Shown here piece after piece: positions 6,498 to 8,160 of a DNA stretch of 8,160 nt (the stretch's first letter is position 1; each line of letters opens with the position of its first letter). Under the pieces are notes generated by a model. It searched no databases. It worked only from the letters and a program-made list of their open reading frames with translations, and was not told where the DNA came from. The position numbers were made by a program, and so were the translations under genes. The stretch is from Pseudomonadota bacterium (GTDB lineage: Bacteria > Pseudomonadota > Gammaproteobacteria > Pseudomonadales > Pseudomonadaceae), in the NCBI GenBank assembly GCA_023431055.1, contig JAEYXX010000032.1:1-8160 (forward strand), written 5' to 3'.

Positions 6498-7094
6498 CTA
6501 CCAGCCCGGCACCCCGCTCATGTCCGGCAACTGGTGGGCGATGCCCTTGTGGCAATCGATACAGGTGGCTTCACCGCTGGCCAGCGCGCTGGAGTGCATC
6601 TGCCGGGCGCGCGGGCTCTGCTTGGTGAAATCCATGTAGTCGAAGTTGTGGCAGTTGCGGCACTCCAGCGAGTCGTTGGCCTTGAGCCTGGCCCACTCAT
6701 GCTCGGCCAGCTCACGGCGGTGGGCAAGGAACTTGTCGCGGGTATTGATGGTGCCGAAGATCTTGCCCCAGACCTCCTTCGACGCCTGCATCTTGCGCGC
6801 GATCTTGTCCGTCCACTGGTGCGGCACGTGGCAGTCCGGGCAGGTGGCGCGCACGCCGGAGCGGTTGCTGTAGTGAATGGTGTCCTGTAGCTCGACGTAC
6901 ACGTTGTCGCGCATCTCGTGGCAGGAAATGCAGAACTGCTCGGTGTTGGTGGCCTCCAGCGCGGTGTTGAAGCCGCCCCAGAAGATGATCCCGGCGATGA
7001 AACCGCCGAGGGTGAGAAAGCCCAGGCTGTAATGCACGCTCGGGCGACGCAGGATGCCCCAGTACTCCCTGAGCAGGGCCATTAACGACTTCAT
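6498..7094 (-). CDS. napC: NapC, membrane-anchored tetrahaem quinol dehydrogenase of the periplasmic nitrate reductase
   Basis: This 198-residue protein is the usual size for NapC/NirT cytochromes. A single N-terminal membrane anchor (about 22-41) leaves a short cytoplasmic tail and a periplasmic domain with four c-type haem motifs: CISCH (55-59), CPDCH (85-89), CRNCH (145-149) and CIDCH (178-182). NapC takes electrons from menaquinol or ubiquinol in the inner membrane and passes them to NapB and NapA. The ATG at 7094 is clear: GAGGAGG sits 6 nt upstream and includes the napB stop codon (TGAGGAGG), so translation is coupled, with an 11-bp gap. The frame is open upstream to 7208, but that part overlaps napB. 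It is the last nap gene here. The gene order A-B-C favours NapC over other NirT-family members. Confidence 0.96.
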   Translation of the reverse strand: MKSLMALLREYWGILRRPSVHYSLGFLTLGGFIAGIIFWGGFNTALEATNTEQFCISCHEMRDNVYVELQDTIHYSNRSGVRATCPDCHVPHQWTDKIARKMQASKEVWGKIFGTINTRDKFLAHRRELAEHEWARLKANDSLECRNCHNFDYMDFTKQSPRARQMHSSALASGEATCIDCHKGIAHQLPDMSGVPGW

Positions 7095-7105
7095 GAAAGG
7101 CCTCC

Positions 7106-7591
7106 TCAGGGTTTTGTCGTACCGGCTGCTTCGTCTTCGAGCAGGTGGTCGATATTGCGGAAGCTGTTGCCGACCAGGGGTTTGACCTCCTGCTGGGGCA
7201 CATGACACTGGGTGCAGAAGTAGCGCCGCGGCGACACGGCAGCCAGCGGCTGGCCGTCACGGTCCATGTAATGGGTGATGCTGATCATCGGCGCCTGGCT
7301 GCGGGCGCTGCCGGCGCGGCTGTGGCAGGTCAGGCACTTGTTGCCGTTGGCGTCCACCTGGTAACCGCGAATGCTGTGCGGGATGGTCGGGGGCTGTTCC
7401 GGATAGTTGCGCTCGCGGCGCAGGTCCTTGTTCTCCTCGTTGCCCAGCACCGGTGCCGGAATCGTCTGGCTTAGTGTGCCGCCGGGGCGGCGACCGTCCG
7501 GCGCCGGAGCGTCGAGTGGGTAATTGAGCTCACCGGCGATGGCCAGGCCAAAGGCGGCGAGCAGTAGCAGAGGCAGGAAACGCAGGCTCAT
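7106..7591 (-). CDS. napB: NapB, dihaem cytochrome c subunit of the periplasmic nitrate reductase
   Basis: This 161-residue precursor has a Sec signal peptide (1-19, cut likely after AIA). Two c-type haem motifs follow, CLTCH (86-90) and CTQCH (126-130). His72 (TIPHSI) and His107 (SITHYMD) are the likely distal axial ligands, giving the bis-His pattern known for NapB. In the periplasm NapB forms a complex with NapA and relays electrons from NapC to its iron-sulfur and molybdenum centres. The ATG at 7591 is chosen because the signal peptide begins there and GAGGAG lies 7 nt upstream, overlapping the napA stop codon. The frame is open to 7639, but that extension overlaps napA and would spoil the signal peptide. 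Confidence 0.96.
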   Translation of the reverse strand: MSLRFLPLLLLAAFGLAIAGELNYPLDAPAPDGRRPGGTLSQTIPAPVLGNEENKDLRRERNYPEQPPTIPHSIRGYQVDANGNKCLTCHSRAGSARSQAPMISITHYMDRDGQPLAAVSPRRYFCTQCHVPQQEVKPLVGNSFRNIDHLLEDEAAGTTKP

Positions 7592-7602
7592 GACGGCTCT
7601 CC

Positions 7603-8160
7603 TCAGGCCAGGCTGACCAGTTCGATCTTCACCGCACACTTCTTGTAGTCGGTCTGCTTGGAGATCGGATCGGTGGCGTCCAGGGTGACCTTGTTGATCA
7701 GTTTGTTGGCGTCGAAGAAGGGCACGAACACCAGGCCGCGCGGTGGCTTGTTGCGCCCGCGGGTTTCGATGCGCGCACGGATTTCGCCGCGCCGGCTGAT
7801 CACCTTGACCTCGCTGCCACGCCGCGCCTTGAGCGTCTTGGCGTCGTCCGGGTGCATGTACACCAGCGCATCGGGCGCCGCGCCGTGCAACTCCTCGACG
7901 CGCTGGGTCATGCTGCCGGTGTGCCAGTGCTCCAGCACACGGCCGGTGCTGAGCCAGAACGGAAACTCGTCATCCGGCGCCTCGGCTGGCGGCTCGTAAG
8001 GCAGGGCGAAGATCAGCGCGCGCTTGTCCGGGTAACCGTAGAACTGCACGCCGCTGCCTTTTTCCACGTAGGGGTCGTGGCCCTCGCGATAGCGCCAGCG
8101 CGTCTCCTTGCCATCGACCACCGGCCAGCGCAGGCCGCGCTCGGCGTGATAGCTGTCGAA
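7603..8160 (-). CDS. napA: NapA, catalytic subunit of the periplasmic nitrate reductase (C-terminal part; gene runs off the right edge)
   Basis: The visible 185 residues are the C-terminus of the roughly 830-residue molybdoenzyme that reduces nitrate to nitrite in the periplasm. They start inside the gene with [20 protein letters not shown]. They contain the hallmark [20 protein letters not shown] of the molybdopterin-dinucleotide-binding domain, then [19 protein letters not shown], a beta-barrel segment, and the ending [34 protein letters not shown], all typical of NapA rather than assimilatory or formate enzymes. The N-terminal [4Fe-4S] site and Tat signal lie outside the window. The GTG at 8121 is an internal Val codon, not a start. 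The stop overlaps the napB Shine-Dalgarno (TGAGGAG), so napA and napB are translationally coupled. Upstream genes napEFD and the promoter should lie to the right. Confidence 0.97.
   Translation of the reverse strand, partial: FDSYHAERGLRWPVVDGKETRWRYREGHDPYVEKGSGVQFYGYPDKRALIFALPYEPPAEAPDDEFPFWLSTGRVLEHWHTGSMTQRVEELHGAAPDALVYMHPDDAKTLKARRGSEVKVISRRGEIRARIETRGRNKPPRGLVFVPFFDANKLINKVTLDATDPISKQTDYKKCAVKIELVSLA

Overview
The window reads as chromosome of a Pseudomonas species. It is GC-rich with strong G/C third-position bias. The gene run DUF2069 - wrbA - arsC / yihY(rbn) - small protein - hypothetical - PilZ-like protein / periplasmic thioredoxin resembles, from memory, the neighbourhood of PA0948-PA0953 in P. 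aeruginosa. The napA-napB-napC order without napGH between napA and napB also fits the pseudomonad napEFDABC arrangement. No sequence search was possible, so the species is not assigned.

Layout, left to right. Positions 1-123 hold a palindromic extragenic repeat, probably cut by the window edge. From 132 to 2168 on the minus strand lies a tightly packed four-gene operon, transcribed arsC -> wrbA -> DUF2069 membrane protein -> small alpha/beta hydrolase, with junctions of 4-bp overlap, 2-bp gap and 1-bp overlap. Divergent from it, yihY (the 'ribonuclease BN'-named membrane protein) runs on the plus strand at 2305-3522. It is followed by a 66-codon ORF that ends just before a strong bidirectional terminator. 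Facing these on the minus strand are a 130-residue protein of unknown function and a 468-residue protein with a C-terminal PilZ-like domain, separated by a gap that holds a perfect -10 box and a nested inverted repeat. A TlpA-like thioredoxin lipoprotein starts only 30 bp from the PilZ-like gene on the opposite strand. It converges on the nap genes across a gap containing a REP-type repeat pair and a GC hairpin. The right end holds napC, napB and the C-terminal part of napA on the minus strand.

Functionally, the nap genes encode periplasmic nitrate reduction: NapC oxidises membrane quinol, NapB relays electrons and NapA reduces nitrate. The thioredoxin lipoprotein faces the same compartment and might keep thiols (for example haem-binding cysteines) reduced, but nothing in the sequence ties it to nap. 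The left operon groups two redox enzymes, a glutaredoxin-type arsenate reductase homologue and a WrbA-type quinone reductase, with a small membrane protein and a hydrolase. A shared redox or stress role is plausible but unproven.

Most of the window is ordinary conserved pseudomonad core genome. I see no defence system, CRISPR array, rRNA or tRNA gene, integrase or transposase. The least explained items are the PilZ-like protein's N-terminal region, the 130-residue and 66-residue proteins, the nested palindrome at 4406-4455 and the repeat at the left edge.
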